Assembly (NCBI RefSeq): GCF_014646755.1
Contig: NZ_BMNW01000005.1
Span: 124,001-188,000 of the forward strand
DNA length: 64,000 bases
Direction: 5' to 3'
Source of the DNA: Pseudomonas asuensis
GTDB taxonomy: Bacteria > Pseudomonadota > Gammaproteobacteria > Pseudomonadales > Pseudomonadaceae
Below are positions 29,122-38,985 of the stretch, in pieces. The notes beneath the pieces were generated by a model that did no database searches, had not been told where the DNA came from, and saw nothing but the letters and a program-made list of their open reading frames with translations. Both the position numbers and the translations under genes were made by a program. Each line of letters begins with the position of its first letter. Positions within the stretch are counted from its first letter, which is position 1.

Positions 29122-30219
29122 TTACTTGCCAGACTTGATCGTTGTCCAGGCACGCGTCATGGCACGCTGTACCTTGGCTGGCAGGTCCGGGAAGGCATAC
29201 AGCTTGCTCATGACTTCCTGGGTTGGGTAGATACCTGGGTCGTTGCGAATTTCGTCGCTGACCAGTGCTGTGGCTTCCTTGTTGCCGTTCGGGTACTGAA
29301 CGTAGTCGCTAACCGCGGCAATGATTTCCGGCTTCATGATGAAGTCGATGAATTTATAGGCGCCTTCGGTATTTGTTGCATCCTTTGGAATGGCCATCGT
29401 ATCGAAGAACGTGCCGGCGCCTTCCTTAGGAATGTTGTACTTCACCGTCACGCCGTTGTTGGCATCAGTAGCGCGGGCCTTAGCCTGAGCGATGTCGCCC
29501 GAATAGCCGACCGCCACACAAACGTTACCGTTGGCCAGATCCGAAATGTACTTGGACGAGTGGAAATAGGTAATCGACGGGCGAATCTGCATAAACAGAT
29601 CCTGAGCCGCCTTCAGCTCGCTGGTATCCTGGCTATCGGGCTTGTAGCCCAGGTAATGCAGGCCGGCCGGAATGATTTCGGTCGGCGAGTCCAGCAGCGC
29701 CACACCACAGCCCTTGAGCTTGGAGATGTTTTCCGGCTTGAAGATCAGGTCCCACGAATCCACCGGGGCGTTGTCACCCAGTGCAGCCTTTACCTTGTCA
29801 GGGTTGTAGCCAATACCGATAGTGCCCCATAGATAGGGAATGGCATACAGGTTACCTGGGTCGCTAATCTCAAGGGCCTTCATCAACTGGGGATCGAGGT
29901 TTTTCCAGTTGGGCAGCTTGTTTCTGTCCAGCGTCTGATAGACGCCAGCCTTGATCTGCTTGGCCAGAAAAGAGTTGGAAGGAACGACCACATCATAGCC
30001 CGACTTGCCCGCCAGCAACTTGGCTTCCAGTACTTCGTTGCTGTCATACACGTCATAAACCACCTTGATGCCTGTTTCTTTCTCGAACTTGGCAATGGTG
30101 TCTTCAGCGATGTAATCGTTCCAGTTGTAAACGTGCAGAACTTTGTCGTCTGCCATCGCGTGACCGGCAAAGGCGCCAGCCAGACTAAGTGCGAGCAGTG
30201 TCTTGCCAAAAGCTTTCAT
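29122..30219 (-). CDS. spuD: Periplasmic polyamine-binding protein SpuD (putrescine type)
   Basis: A 365-residue paralogue of SpuE with a signal peptide ending AMA near residue 23. Binding positions are YNWNDYI (31-37), SNSF (81-84), GYSGDIAQA, and TFFDTMAIP with Phe271 where SpuE has Trp, and Asp273. The phenylalanine is the feature reported for putrescine preference in P. aeruginosa SpuD. A purine-rich site (GGAGCATTTCCGC) precedes the ATG. It lies between spuC and the importer genes, matching the known spu order. Confidence 0.94.
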   Translation of the reverse strand: MKAFGKTLLALSLAGAFAGHAMADDKVLHVYNWNDYIAEDTIAKFEKETGIKVVYDVYDSNEVLEAKLLAGKSGYDVVVPSNSFLAKQIKAGVYQTLDRNKLPNWKNLDPQLMKALEISDPGNLYAIPYLWGTIGIGYNPDKVKAALGDNAPVDSWDLIFKPENISKLKGCGVALLDSPTEIIPAGLHYLGYKPDSQDTSELKAAQDLFMQIRPSITYFHSSKYISDLANGNVCVAVGYSGDIAQAKARATDANNGVTVKYNIPKEGAGTFFDTMAIPKDATNTEGAYKFIDFIMKPEIIAAVSDYVQYPNGNKEATALVSDEIRNDPGIYPTQEVMSKLYAFPDLPAKVQRAMTRAWTTIKSGK

Positions 30220-30436
30220 GCGGAAATGCTCCTAAACAGGGTCGTATAAGTATTCCGGAGGAGGCTTTTTGGAACCTCCCCTGGTGCGTCTGGCCAACGC
30301 ACCGGCGCAGTCTGGCAAGGTCTGGCGCATGGCTCAAGAGCGCGCCACCATTCCTTTTGATTTTTGCCATCACCCAGGGTGCTTATCTGTCAGACAAACA
30401 GCCCTGGATGCTCGTTCTGCTCGCGACTCGTGTTAA

Positions 30437-31807
30437 CTACCGGTGCAAGTCGGCAGCAGTCAGATCCAGGCACTTGCGTACCAGCATCATCAGCTCATCG
30501 ATCTGTTCAGGCGTAATGACCAGCGGTGGTGAAATGATCATGGTATCCCCCACTGCGCGCATGATCAGGCCATTGCGGAAACAATGTTCCCGACAAATCA
30601 TGCCTGCCTCACGGCCCGTGAAGCGCGCCCGTGTCTGCTTGTCCTGTACCAGCTCCAGCGCAGCTACCATGCCAATGCCCCTCGCCTCGCCTACTAACGG
30701 GTGATCGGCCAGCGTCTGCCAGCATTTCTGCAAATAAGGTGCCGTTTCGCTTTTAACTCTCGCGATAATGCCTTCGTCGCGCAGGATACGGATATTTTCC
30801 AGCGCCACCGCTGCTGCCACCGGGTGCCCCGAGTAAGTAAAGCCGTGATAGAACTCGCCGCCCTGGTTCAGCACCTCGACAATCTCGTCCCTGACAATCA
30901 CCCCTCCCATCGGGATATAGCCTGAGGTCAGCCCCTTGGCGATGGGCATGAGGTCAGGCGTCATACCGTAATGCTGGCTGCCGAACCATTCCCCAGTACG
31001 CCCGAAACCACAGATAACCTCATCGGAGATGAACAAGATGTCGTATTTCGCGAGGATTTCGCGAATCCGCGGCCAATAGGTCTCTGGCGGAACGATTACA
31101 CCTCCAGCACCCTGGATCGGCTCGGCAATAAAGGCGGCAACCTTATCTTCGCCCAGCTCCAGAATCTTTTTCTCCAACTGATCGGCCACCTGAATCCCAA
31201 ACTCGTCCGGGCTCATGTCGCCACCCTCACCATACCAGTAAGGCTGATCAATGTGCTCGATTCCTGGAATTGGCAGGTCGCCCTGTTCATGCAAGGCCTT
31301 CATGCCTCCCAGGCTCACGCCGGCAACGGTTGACCCGTGATAGCCATTCCAACGGCCAATGATGACCTTTTTCTGCGGCTGCCCCTTGGTCGCCCAGTAA
31401 TGGCGAACCATGCGCAGCACAGTATCGTTGGACTCCGACCCCGAACCCGTAAAGAAAACGTGGTTCATGCCCTCCGGGGCAATATCTGCAATGGCCTTGG
31501 CCAGTTCGATGGCTGGCGGATGCGCTGTCTGGAAGAAGAGATTGTAGTAAGGCAACTCTCGCATCTGCCGGGTAGCAGCCTGAACCAGCTCCTCGCGTCC
31601 ATAACCAACGTTTACACACCACAGCCCGGCCATTCCATCAAGGATGCGATTGTCGTCGCTGTCCCACAGATAGATGCCTTCGGCACGCGTGATGATGCGC
31701 GAACCTTTCGCGTTGAGCTGCTTGTAATCCGTAAAGGGCGGCAGGTGGTGGTTCCGGCTGAGTGCCTGCCAGTGTGCGGTACGCTCGCTGACGGTCCTGT
31801 CGTTCAT
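30437..31807 (-). CDS. spuC: Putrescine/polyamine-pyruvate aminotransferase SpuC
   Basis: A class III PLP-dependent aminotransferase of 456 residues, the size of P. aeruginosa SpuC. It transfers the amino group of putrescine (or other diamines) to pyruvate, giving 4-aminobutyraldehyde and alanine. Motifs: GSGSESNDTVLRMVRHYW, NGYHGSTVAG, FIAEPIQGAGGVIVPP, FISDEVICGFGRTG and the Schiff-base lysine in IAKGLTSGYIPMGG. The start is fixed by CCAGGAGG seven bases before ATG 31807. An upstream GTG-type extension to 31840 lacks a site. spuB ends 46 bases upstream, so the genes are co-transcribed. Confidence 0.95.
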   Translation of the reverse strand: MNDRTVSERTAHWQALSRNHHLPPFTDYKQLNAKGSRIITRAEGIYLWDSDDNRILDGMAGLWCVNVGYGREELVQAATRQMRELPYYNLFFQTAHPPAIELAKAIADIAPEGMNHVFFTGSGSESNDTVLRMVRHYWATKGQPQKKVIIGRWNGYHGSTVAGVSLGGMKALHEQGDLPIPGIEHIDQPYWYGEGGDMSPDEFGIQVADQLEKKILELGEDKVAAFIAEPIQGAGGVIVPPETYWPRIREILAKYDILFISDEVICGFGRTGEWFGSQHYGMTPDLMPIAKGLTSGYIPMGGVIVRDEIVEVLNQGGEFYHGFTYSGHPVAAAVALENIRILRDEGIIARVKSETAPYLQKCWQTLADHPLVGEARGIGMVAALELVQDKQTRARFTGREAGMICREHCFRNGLIMRAVGDTMIISPPLVITPEQIDELMMLVRKCLDLTAADLHR

Positions 31808-31853
31808 AACACCTCCTGGGTTGAAATGCGCCGGCTGCACCGGCGCGGTCAGG

Positions 31854-33212
31854 TCATACGCTCATCAACAGGAACTCACGCTCCCAGGAACTGATGACCC
31901 GTTTGAAGTTTTCATGCTCGGCACGTTTGACGGCCACATAGCCTCGCGTGAAACGTGTGCCCAGGTATTGCTCTATGGTCACAGACTGTTCCATACGCTC
32001 CAGGGCCGCCTCCAATGTCAATGGCAGACGCAGGTTGCGCCGCTCGTAGCCGCGCCCCTTGACCGGAGCGCTAGGCTCAATGCCCTCGATCATGCCGAGA
32101 TAGCCACACAAAAGGCTGGCAGCCAGCGCAAGGTATGGGTTGGCATCTGCACCTGCCAGACGGTTCTCCACGCGACGATTCTGTGGGTCCGAGTCAGGTA
32201 CACGCAGACCTACGGTGCGGTTTTCTTCACCCCACTCCACGTTTACCGGAGCAGAGGTGTCTGGCAGGAAGCGACGAAACGAGTTCACATTGGGGGCGAA
32301 CAGCGGCAAGGCTTCGGGAATGTATTTCTGCAACCCGCCGATGTGATGACGGAACAGCTCGCTCATCGTGCCGTCGTCTTCCGAAAACACCGTCTTGCCT
32401 GTCTTCAGGTCCACGACGCTCTGGTGCAGATGCATCGCGCTGCCGGGCTCACCGGTCATGGGCTTAGCCATGAAGGTCGCGGTAACGTTGTGCTTCAAGG
32501 CGGCCTCGCGCATGGTCCGCTTGAATACAATGATCTGATCCGCAAGATGCAGGGCATCGCCATGACGGAAATTGATTTCCATCTGGGCAGTGCCCTCCTC
32601 GTGGATCAAGGTATCCAGGTCCAGTTTCTGAAGTTCGCACCAGTCGTACATATCTTCAAAGAGCGGATCGAACTCATTGGCAGCATCGATCGAGAATGAC
32701 TGGCGGCCCGTCTCCTGGCGGCCGGAACGACCTACCGGAGGCTGCAGGGGATAATCCGGATCATCGCTACGCTTGGTGAGATAGAACTCCATCTCGGGTG
32801 CAACGATCGGTTTCCAGCCTTTATCGGCATACAGCTTGAGCACCTTCTTGAGGATGTTACGCGGAGATAGCTCGATCGGGCGACCCTGCTTGTCGTAGGT
32901 GTCGTGAATGACTTGCGCCGTGGGCTCGATGGCCCAGGGCACGACAAAGACAGCATTTTCGTCGGGCCGGCAGAGCATGTCGATGTCGGCCGGATCGAGA
33001 AGCTCATAGTAGATATCATCCTCGACATAATCTCCCGTCACGCTCTGTAGCAGAACGCTCTCCGGCAGGCGCATGCCCTTCTCATTGATGAATTTCGAGG
33101 TAGGCGAGATCTTGCCGCGGGCGATGCCGGTCAGGTCGGAAATCAGGCATTCGACTTCGGTGATCTTGTGTTCTTTCAACCACAGGGTGAGCTGGTCAAG
33201 CTGGTTAGCCAT
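31854..33212 (-). CDS. spuB: Gamma-glutamylpolyamine synthetase SpuB
   Basis: A glutamine-synthetase-fold enzyme of 452 residues that ligates glutamate to a polyamine amino group using ATP, the first step of the gamma-glutamylation route. Motifs: LTGIARGKISPTSKF at the N-terminus, EMEFYL metal ligands, GTAQMEINFRHGDAL, MAKPMTGEPGSAMHLHQSV, NSFRRF, and NRTVGLRVPDSDPQNRRVENRLAGADANPYL. The adenylylation tyrosine loop of nitrogen-assimilating GlnA is absent. A close relative, spuI, lies 1.1 kb away on the other strand. Confidence 0.94.
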   Translation of the reverse strand: MANQLDQLTLWLKEHKITEVECLISDLTGIARGKISPTSKFINEKGMRLPESVLLQSVTGDYVEDDIYYELLDPADIDMLCRPDENAVFVVPWAIEPTAQVIHDTYDKQGRPIELSPRNILKKVLKLYADKGWKPIVAPEMEFYLTKRSDDPDYPLQPPVGRSGRQETGRQSFSIDAANEFDPLFEDMYDWCELQKLDLDTLIHEEGTAQMEINFRHGDALHLADQIIVFKRTMREAALKHNVTATFMAKPMTGEPGSAMHLHQSVVDLKTGKTVFSEDDGTMSELFRHHIGGLQKYIPEALPLFAPNVNSFRRFLPDTSAPVNVEWGEENRTVGLRVPDSDPQNRRVENRLAGADANPYLALAASLLCGYLGMIEGIEPSAPVKGRGYERRNLRLPLTLEAALERMEQSVTIEQYLGTRFTRGYVAVKRAEHENFKRVISSWEREFLLMSV

Positions 33213-33298
33213 AAAGACCTCAAGGTTTTGGAAAACCTGCCCGAAAGGTGTTTGGACTTACCGTCCAGGCAGGATGATACGGCGGTCAAAGACCGTCG

Positions 33299-34051
33299 TC
33301 AGCGCTGCCCGGCCCGCTGCCGGCAGGCATCGCCAAAGGCGTTGAAAATCGCCAGGTAATTCGGATTGGAGCCAACTTGCCACTCAGGGTGCCACTGCAC
33401 CCCAACGGCAAAGGCTTGTGCCCCCTCTACAGAAAACGCTTCCACCAGACCATCAGGCGCCAGAGCTTCAGCTCTAAGCCCTGACGCCAGACGCTCGACT
33501 CCCTGGCCATGCAGCGAGTTGACCTGGAACTGCTCGGGCAAGCCCATGCGCTCAAGTACCCCGCCCGACTGGACGTGAACGGCATGACTGGGGGCATATT
33601 GGATATCGAGCGGATCATCCGGCTGCTCACGATGATCCGCAAATGGCCCTGCTTCATGGACCTTTTGATACAGGCTGCCTCCCATAGCCACATTCATCTC
33701 CTGAAAGCCGCGGCAGATGCCAAGAATAGGAACGCCAGCATCTACGGCTGCCCGTATCAGAGGAAGGGTGGTGCGGTCACGCTCGGGATCATGGGAGGTG
33801 CCCGGTGCACTGGACGGCCCCCGGTAATGATGAGGCTCCACATTGGAAGGCGAGCCGGTAAACATCAGCCCATCAAGGCGCTTGAGCAACGTGGGCTGAT
33901 CGAGAAGATCAGCCAGTGCGGGGATGACCAGTGGCAGGCCACCCGCCCCCGTTACGACGGCGCGCAGATACTTGTCGCCGGCTATATGGAAGGTATGCAA
34001 ACCGATCTGCTTGGTGCAGGCGGTCACGCCGATCAACGGCAGGCACGACAT
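33299..34051 (-). CDS. spuA: Gamma-glutamyl-GABA hydrolase SpuA (PuuD-like)
   Basis: A class I glutamine-amidotransferase-like hydrolase of 250 residues that releases GABA and glutamate from gamma-glutamyl-GABA. The nucleophile cysteine is in GICRGFQEMNVAMGGSL, the catalytic His and Glu in VQWHPEW, and the oxyanion region in FTGSPSNVEPHHY. It is the first minus-strand gene of the cluster, divergent from spuI. An 86-base gap separates it from spuB. Confidence 0.94.
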   Translation of the reverse strand: MSCLPLIGVTACTKQIGLHTFHIAGDKYLRAVVTGAGGLPLVIPALADLLDQPTLLKRLDGLMFTGSPSNVEPHHYRGPSSAPGTSHDPERDRTTLPLIRAAVDAGVPILGICRGFQEMNVAMGGSLYQKVHEAGPFADHREQPDDPLDIQYAPSHAVHVQSGGVLERMGLPEQFQVNSLHGQGVERLASGLRAEALAPDGLVEAFSVEGAQAFAVGVQWHPEWQVGSNPNYLAIFNAFGDACRQRAGQR

Positions 34052-34331
34052 GGGACACCCGTTACGTTTGCCATGGCTGGATGACTTTGAGAGTAGTCTT
34101 GTTCATTTTTTTCCACAACCGTTCTTTAAGAACTGCCTATGCAGTCTGTGCACTCCTCTTCAAGCGGCGCGCTGCGGGCGATCAAGCGGAGCCCTCTGCC
34201 CCAATGAAAGGCCTTGATGCGGCCTTCAAGCACCAACACAGAGCAAAGTTGACTTTAGGTGCCCTTTCGGATTGACTCCTAGGAGAAGTCCCCCGCTGAT
34301 TGATATTTTTAACAACTATAGGTGTTGCATC
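34052..34331. promoter_or_regulatory. Divergent spuA/spuI promoter region
   Basis: About 280 bases between the starts of spuA and spuI. An inverted repeat AAGGCC-TTGATGC-GGCCTT (34208-34226) lies roughly in the middle of the right half. A short AT-rich stretch (GATATTTTTAACAACTATAG) precedes the spuI ribosome site. These could hold the polyamine-responsive control site, but I cannot name a regulator. Confidence 0.4.
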
Positions 34332-35708
34332 ATGTCGGTACCCCCGCGTGCCGTTCACTTGAATGAAGCGACCGACTTCCTCCAGGCACATCCTGAAGTG
34401 CAGTTCGTCGATCTTCTGATCTCGGACATGAACGGCGTGGTGCGTGGTAAACGCATCGACCGAAACAGTCTACCCAAAGTCTTCGAAAGAGGAATCAACC
34501 TACCCGCCTCCCTTTTTGCTCTCGACATCACCGGCTCTACCGTAGAAAGCACAGGCCTTGGCCTTGATATTGGTGACGCTGACCGCGTCTGCTACCCCAT
34601 CGCCGGAACGCTCTCCATGGAGCCCTGGCAGAAGCGTCCTACCGCTCAACTTCTAATGACCATGCACGAAATGGAAGGCGCGCCATTCTTCGCCGATCCT
34701 CGCGAAGTGCTGCGTCAGGTCGTCGAACGCTTTGCTCAGATGGAACTGACGGTTGTTGCAGCCTTTGAGCTTGAGTTCTACCTGATCGACCAGGAAAACA
34801 TCAATGGTCGGCCCCAGCCGCCCCGCTCGCCTATCTCAGGCAAGCGCCCGCAGTCCGTTCAGGTCTACTCCATTGATGATCTCGATGAGTATGCTGACTG
34901 CCTGCAAGATATTATTGACGGCGCTCGTGCCCAGAATATTCCAGCCGATGCGGTTGTGGCAGAGTCCGCCCCAGCCCAGTTCGAAGTTAACCTCAACCAT
35001 GTGGCCGACCCGATCAAAGCATGCGACTACGCGGTGCTGCTCAAGCGGCTGATCAAGAACATTGCCTACGACCATGAAATGGACACCACCTTCATGGCCA
35101 AGCCTTATCCTGGGCAGGCAGGGAACGGTCTGCATGTGCACATTTCACTGCTGGACAAGAATGGTAACAATATTTTTACGAGCGAGGATCCCGAGCAGAA
35201 CGCCGCGTTACGTCATGCCGTCGGCGGTGTGCTCGAGACCCTGCCCGCCTCGATGGCCTTTCTATGTCCCAACGTGAACTCCTACCGCCGCTTCGGCTCG
35301 CAGTTCTACGTACCCAATGCACCGAGTTGGGGGCTGGATAACCGCACCACGGCCCTGCGTATCCCCACCGGTACACCGGATGCCGTACGGATCGAGCACC
35401 GCGTAGCGGGTGCTGACGCAAACCCTTATCTGCTCCTGGCAGGCGTGCTTGCGGGTATCCATCACGGCCTGATCAATAAGATCGAGCCTCCGCCAGTAAC
35501 AGAAGGCAACTCCTACGAGCAGCATGAGCAGAGCTTGCCAAACAACCTGCGCGATGCTTTGCGGCAACTGGACGACAGCGAAATCATGGCGCGGTATATC
35601 GATTCGAAATACATCGATATTTTCGTAGCTTGCAAGGAGCATGAGCTGGAGGAGTTCGAGCACTCTATCTCGGATCTCGAATATAACTGGTATCTGCACA
35701 CCGTTTAG
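34332..35708 (+). CDS. spuI: Gamma-glutamylpolyamine synthetase SpuI
   Basis: A 458-residue second glutamine-synthetase-like enzyme for polyamine glutamylation. Motifs: LISDMNGVVRGKRIDR, ELEFYLID, SAPAQFEVNLNH, MAKPYPGQAGNGLHVHISL, NSYRRFG, NRTTALRIPTGTPDAVRIEHRVAGADANPYLLLAG. The ATG at 34332 has AGGTG twelve bases before. The upstream in-frame extension to 34272 is not conserved-looking. P. aeruginosa carries spuI divergent from spuA in the same way. Different Spu ligases prefer different polyamines, but the preference here cannot be read from sequence. Confidence 0.93.
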   Translation: MSVPPRAVHLNEATDFLQAHPEVQFVDLLISDMNGVVRGKRIDRNSLPKVFERGINLPASLFALDITGSTVESTGLGLDIGDADRVCYPIAGTLSMEPWQKRPTAQLLMTMHEMEGAPFFADPREVLRQVVERFAQMELTVVAAFELEFYLIDQENINGRPQPPRSPISGKRPQSVQVYSIDDLDEYADCLQDIIDGARAQNIPADAVVAESAPAQFEVNLNHVADPIKACDYAVLLKRLIKNIAYDHEMDTTFMAKPYPGQAGNGLHVHISLLDKNGNNIFTSEDPEQNAALRHAVGGVLETLPASMAFLCPNVNSYRRFGSQFYVPNAPSWGLDNRTTALRIPTGTPDAVRIEHRVAGADANPYLLLAGVLAGIHHGLINKIEPPPVTEGNSYEQHEQSLPNNLRDALRQLDDSEIMARYIDSKYIDIFVACKEHELEEFEHSISDLEYNWYLHTV

Positions 35709-35851
35709 CGTGCTGGTTTTAGATAACGGCCGCTCGTCCTCGCCGGGCGGCCATTGTCTATATGCGAGAACGCCGTCACAATTTGCTGCTTTTCGTACCG
35801 TCCTGGCCTTAAATCCAAGGAAGGTCCCATGATGGAACACAAGGAGTTTCC

Positions 35852-36907
35852 ATGCGAAAGCTGCTCATGGCATTGGCCATTCTCCCTTTGTTTGCACAGG
35901 CCGAAGAGGTCTTGCATGTGTATAACTGGGAAGATTACATCGACCCGCAGGTCATCAGTGATTTCCAAAAAGACACAGGCATTCGTGTCGACTATCACAC
36001 CTTCGCCTCATCTGAAGAGGCCAATGCGGTGCTCGATAGCAACACACCCGTCGATGTCTATTCCCCCTCCCATGATGAAATCAAGCGCCTCATCCGGGAA
36101 AACAAGCTTCAAAAGCTCAATTCGGAGCAGCTGCCTAACACCGGCAAACTAGACCCGTATGTTTCAGGCATCCTGAACGCCGTTGATCCGGGTAACCGTT
36201 ATGCGGTCCCCTACCTATGGGGCGCGGTAGGCTTGGCAATTAACGTTCCCAAAGCACAGGAAGCCTTTGGCGGCCCGCTACCGGAAAGCTGGAGCGTGCT
36301 GTTTGATCCAGAGCAGATCAAGCGTCTTTCCAAATGCGGAGTCAACCTGCTGGACGATCCTATCTATGTTGCTTCGATCCTGATGAACTATCAGGGCAAC
36401 ATTCCCGAGCGCAGCTCTCCCGCGCAGATGGAGAAAATCGCCAAGGACCTGATGAGCATTCGCCCCTACGTTCGCTCCATCGATAACGACGCCACGGTTG
36501 ATGCCTTCAAAAATGGCCAACTGTGTGTAGCCATGGTGTACAGCGTAGGGGATGCAATCAATGCCCGTAAGGCAGGCCAGCCGGTCAGCTATGTCGTGCC
36601 ACAGGAAGGTACCTATGTGTTCGTGGACACGCTGGTTATCCCCAGTAAATCACGCAATGCTGAACTGGCGCACCGCTTCATCAACTATGTGATGAGCGCT
36701 CGGTCCCTGGCCCGTATCACCGAAGAGACGTCCTATCCAAACGCCAACCCGGACTCGATGAAGCTGCTTTCGCGGGAGCTTCAGAAAGAGGAGGCCCTCT
36801 ATCCCAATGGAGCACTGCGCCGTCGATTGTTCGCCTTGATTCCACCCCCAATCGAAGCCCGTAAAACATTCGAAGGCCTCTGGCAGACGTTCAAGGCAGC
36901 CCGCTAG
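35852..36907 (+). CDS. Third PotF-family periplasmic polyamine-binding protein
   Basis: 351 residues with a short Sec signal (cleavage after FAQA, about residue 17). The binding-site outline is kept: YNWEDYI, PYLWGAVGLAINV, a VYSVGDAINA segment where SpuD has [17 protein letters not shown] with the conserved aspartate, and SYPNANP. It is clearly more divergent than SpuD and SpuE. The YSVGD segment and the SPSHDE loop (for SNSF) suggest a different ligand or affinity. It has no permease of its own and may feed the SpuFGH channel. AAGGAG precedes the ATG. It lies in the spuI direction and may be co-transcribed with it. Confidence 0.85.
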   Translation: MRKLLMALAILPLFAQAEEVLHVYNWEDYIDPQVISDFQKDTGIRVDYHTFASSEEANAVLDSNTPVDVYSPSHDEIKRLIRENKLQKLNSEQLPNTGKLDPYVSGILNAVDPGNRYAVPYLWGAVGLAINVPKAQEAFGGPLPESWSVLFDPEQIKRLSKCGVNLLDDPIYVASILMNYQGNIPERSSPAQMEKIAKDLMSIRPYVRSIDNDATVDAFKNGQLCVAMVYSVGDAINARKAGQPVSYVVPQEGTYVFVDTLVIPSKSRNAELAHRFINYVMSARSLARITEETSYPNANPDSMKLLSRELQKEEALYPNGALRRRLFALIPPPIEARKTFEGLWQTFKAAR

Positions 36908-37503
36908 TACACCAGGTCAAAGACTTAGTGAGCGTTGAACTGGGTCCAACGGCTGGCCAGCCATGAAGAGGGCTTTATCCGGTTCTGACGAAACGCACTA
37001 TGCTAGAGCAGGCGTCGTCAGAACTGGGCCGACCTTCAAGCCATGACACCTATAGAGTCATGGCCCGTCAACCGGTACTAGCAGTTACCAACGTATCCAA
37101 CAGGCCTTGGCAGCTGCTTAGCGGATATCAGCAGAGCAGGACTTGGCACGTTTCAGCCTTTACGACGTCGCCAGAGTGGTGGGTCCGCTGCCTTTCCTGC
37201 GTTATCCCTTCTTTCTTAGCGTAGCGCTGCTGCCTGAGACCACCTGCGACACTCATATAGCGTCTCGTGCCGGCCTGCAGGCACGGCTTGATCATGCCAT
37301 GGCGCTGGGTGATTGCCTCTGTGTCAGATCGATTCAGCAATATGGCATTATCACGGCTATTGGCAGCAGAAAGCTCTTGAGTCTCACTGCCTATCCCAAT
37401 CTTTACCTTCCGCCTTATGTGCCAAGCGAACGGAAGCGGTCCAGCCAAACAGTTATCAGTTGATTCGATATTTCTCTGCCCATTTATTGTGTGCATAACC
37501 GAT
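36908..37503. other. Gene-poor stretch between the PotF-like gene and aguA
   Basis: Some 600 bases where I find no supported gene on either strand. Small open frames exist (for example 37143-37463 and 37128-37496, opposite each other) but show no recognisable domain or ribosome site. It is not obviously a decayed gene either. Confidence 0.5.
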
Positions 37504-37529
37504 ACGGCTTAAATTCATTTTTAAGCCGT
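37504..37529. terminator. Palindromic hairpin upstream of aguA
   Basis: ACGGCTTAAA, loop TTCATT, TTTAAGCCGT is a 10-bp perfect stem followed by a moderately T-rich CTATTTATCC. It would isolate aguA from upstream transcription. Confidence 0.55.
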
Positions 37530-37578
37530 CTATTTATCCGCTATAAAGCACGCCTTCGCCCGTTGACATATTGTCTTG

Positions 37579-37607
37579 ACGGTAGTGGTAATTGAATCTG
37601 CTACCGT
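37579..37607. promoter_or_regulatory. Inverted repeat in the aguA promoter region
   Basis: ACGGTAG...CTACCGT, two perfect 7-bp arms 15 bases apart, lies 80-108 bases before the aguA start. TTGACA at 37563 and TTGACG at 37576 are possible -35 boxes beside it. In P. aeruginosa the agu genes are controlled by the TetR-type AguR. No aguR gene is in this window, so the link is speculative. Confidence 0.35.
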
Positions 37608-37686
37608 TATTGGTATGTCCTGCTTATTTGTGACCGTAACCCAAACCTCTACGGTCCGCTCAAACCCTTCATGGAGAATTGCAATC

Positions 37687-38796
37687 ATGAGTCTGCTCGC
37701 CTCGACACCTCGCGCCGAAGGCTTTCGTATGCCTGCGGAGTGGGAGCCCCAAAAGCAGGTCTGGATGATCTGGCCCGAGCGCACAGACAACTGGCGCCTC
37801 GGTGCCAAACCAGCCCAACTGGCCTTCGCCGAAGTGGCACACGCCATTGCACGCTTCGAGCCGGTGACGGTAGGCGTTTCAGCCGCGCAGTTCGACAATG
37901 CCTGTGCACGCCTCAATCACCCTGCCATCCGTGTCGTTGAAATCAGTAACGACGATGCCTGGGCGCGCGATACCGGTCCGACCTTCGTTACCAACGATCA
38001 GGGCGAAGTACGCGGTGTGGACTGGACCTTCAACGCCTGGGGTGGCCTGGTAGGTGGATTGTATTTCCCCTGGAAGCGGGACGATCAGGTTGCCAGTAAA
38101 ATCCTGATGATGGAAAGCTGCCCGCGTTACCGGACCGAAGACTTTGTGCTGGAAGGCGGCTCTATTCATGTCGATGGCGAAGGGACGCTTATCACAACAG
38201 GCGAGTGCCTGCTCAATCGCAACCGTAACCCGCATCTGTCCCAGCGTGAAATCGAAGCGATCCTAAGTGATTATCTTGCTGTGGACAAAGTCATCTGGTT
38301 GCCGGACGGCCTGTATAACGACGAAACCGATGGCCATGTGGATAACTTCTGCTGCTATGTACGCCCTGCTGAGGTCTTGTTGACGTGGTGTGATGACGAA
38401 AACGACCCGAACTATGCGCGCTGCCGAGCAGCGCTCGAAGTGCTGGAAACCAACACCGATGCCAAGGGCCGCACCTTTACGGTACACAAAATTCCAACGC
38501 CCGGCCCGCTGTACGCGTCGGATGAAGAATACGAAACCGTAGATGCCTCAGTGGGTAGCCAACCGCGTAAGTCGGGCGAGCGCCTGGCGGCCTCGTATGT
38601 CAATTTCCTGATCGTCAATGGAGCCATCATCGCACCGACGTTCGATGTTCCAGAAGATGCCGAAGCCCTGGAAGTCCTTCAACGCTGCTTCCCGGAACGC
38701 GAGATTGTTCAGGTCCCAGGCCGCGAGATTTTGCTAGGGGGCGGCAATATTCACTGCATTACCCAGCAACAGCCAGCGCCTAGATCGCGAAGCTAA
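37687..38796 (+). CDS. aguA: Agmatine deiminase
   Basis: It hydrolyses agmatine to N-carbamoylputrescine and ammonia. The 369-residue product of the PAD_porph/guanidino-modifying family has the substrate blocks [42 protein letters not shown], and the nucleophile Cys357 in [12 protein letters not shown]. The ATG at 37687 has GGAG twelve bases upstream. An in-frame extension to 37576 runs through the putative promoter and was rejected. The usual partner aguB (N-carbamoylputrescine amidase) is not adjacent. The product would feed putrescine to the Spu enzymes. Confidence 0.96.
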   Translation: MSLLASTPRAEGFRMPAEWEPQKQVWMIWPERTDNWRLGAKPAQLAFAEVAHAIARFEPVTVGVSAAQFDNACARLNHPAIRVVEISNDDAWARDTGPTFVTNDQGEVRGVDWTFNAWGGLVGGLYFPWKRDDQVASKILMMESCPRYRTEDFVLEGGSIHVDGEGTLITTGECLLNRNRNPHLSQREIEAILSDYLAVDKVIWLPDGLYNDETDGHVDNFCCYVRPAEVLLTWCDDENDPNYARCRAALEVLETNTDAKGRTFTVHKIPTPGPLYASDEEYETVDASVGSQPRKSGERLAASYVNFLIVNGAIIAPTFDVPEDAEALEVLQRCFPEREIVQVPGREILLGGGNIHCITQQQPAPRSRS

Positions 38797-38824
38797 ACAT
38801 TCGCCTTCACTGCGCTTATGAGAT

Positions 38825-38855
38825 CCGGGGCCTTGCATAAGGCTCCGGTTTTTTT
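38825..38855 (+). terminator. Terminator after aguA
   Basis: CCGGGGCCTT, loop GCAT, AAGGCTCCGG (10 bp with one G-T pair) followed by seven T. Confidence 0.92.
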
Positions 38856-38985
38856 GCGTGAGAAAACGATGGAAGCATAACGGGGCTCCTCCTGATAGAG
38901 CTGAATTGTCCGCCTGGATGTAGTGTCAATACTCATACGATGCTCTACAGCAAGCCTATAAGACACACCCCAACGGACCCATCAC

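Noticed and set aside
37141-37160. TTGGCAC resembling a sigma-54 -24 box
   Set aside because: No matching TTGC -12 box at the right spacing and no gene starting nearby.
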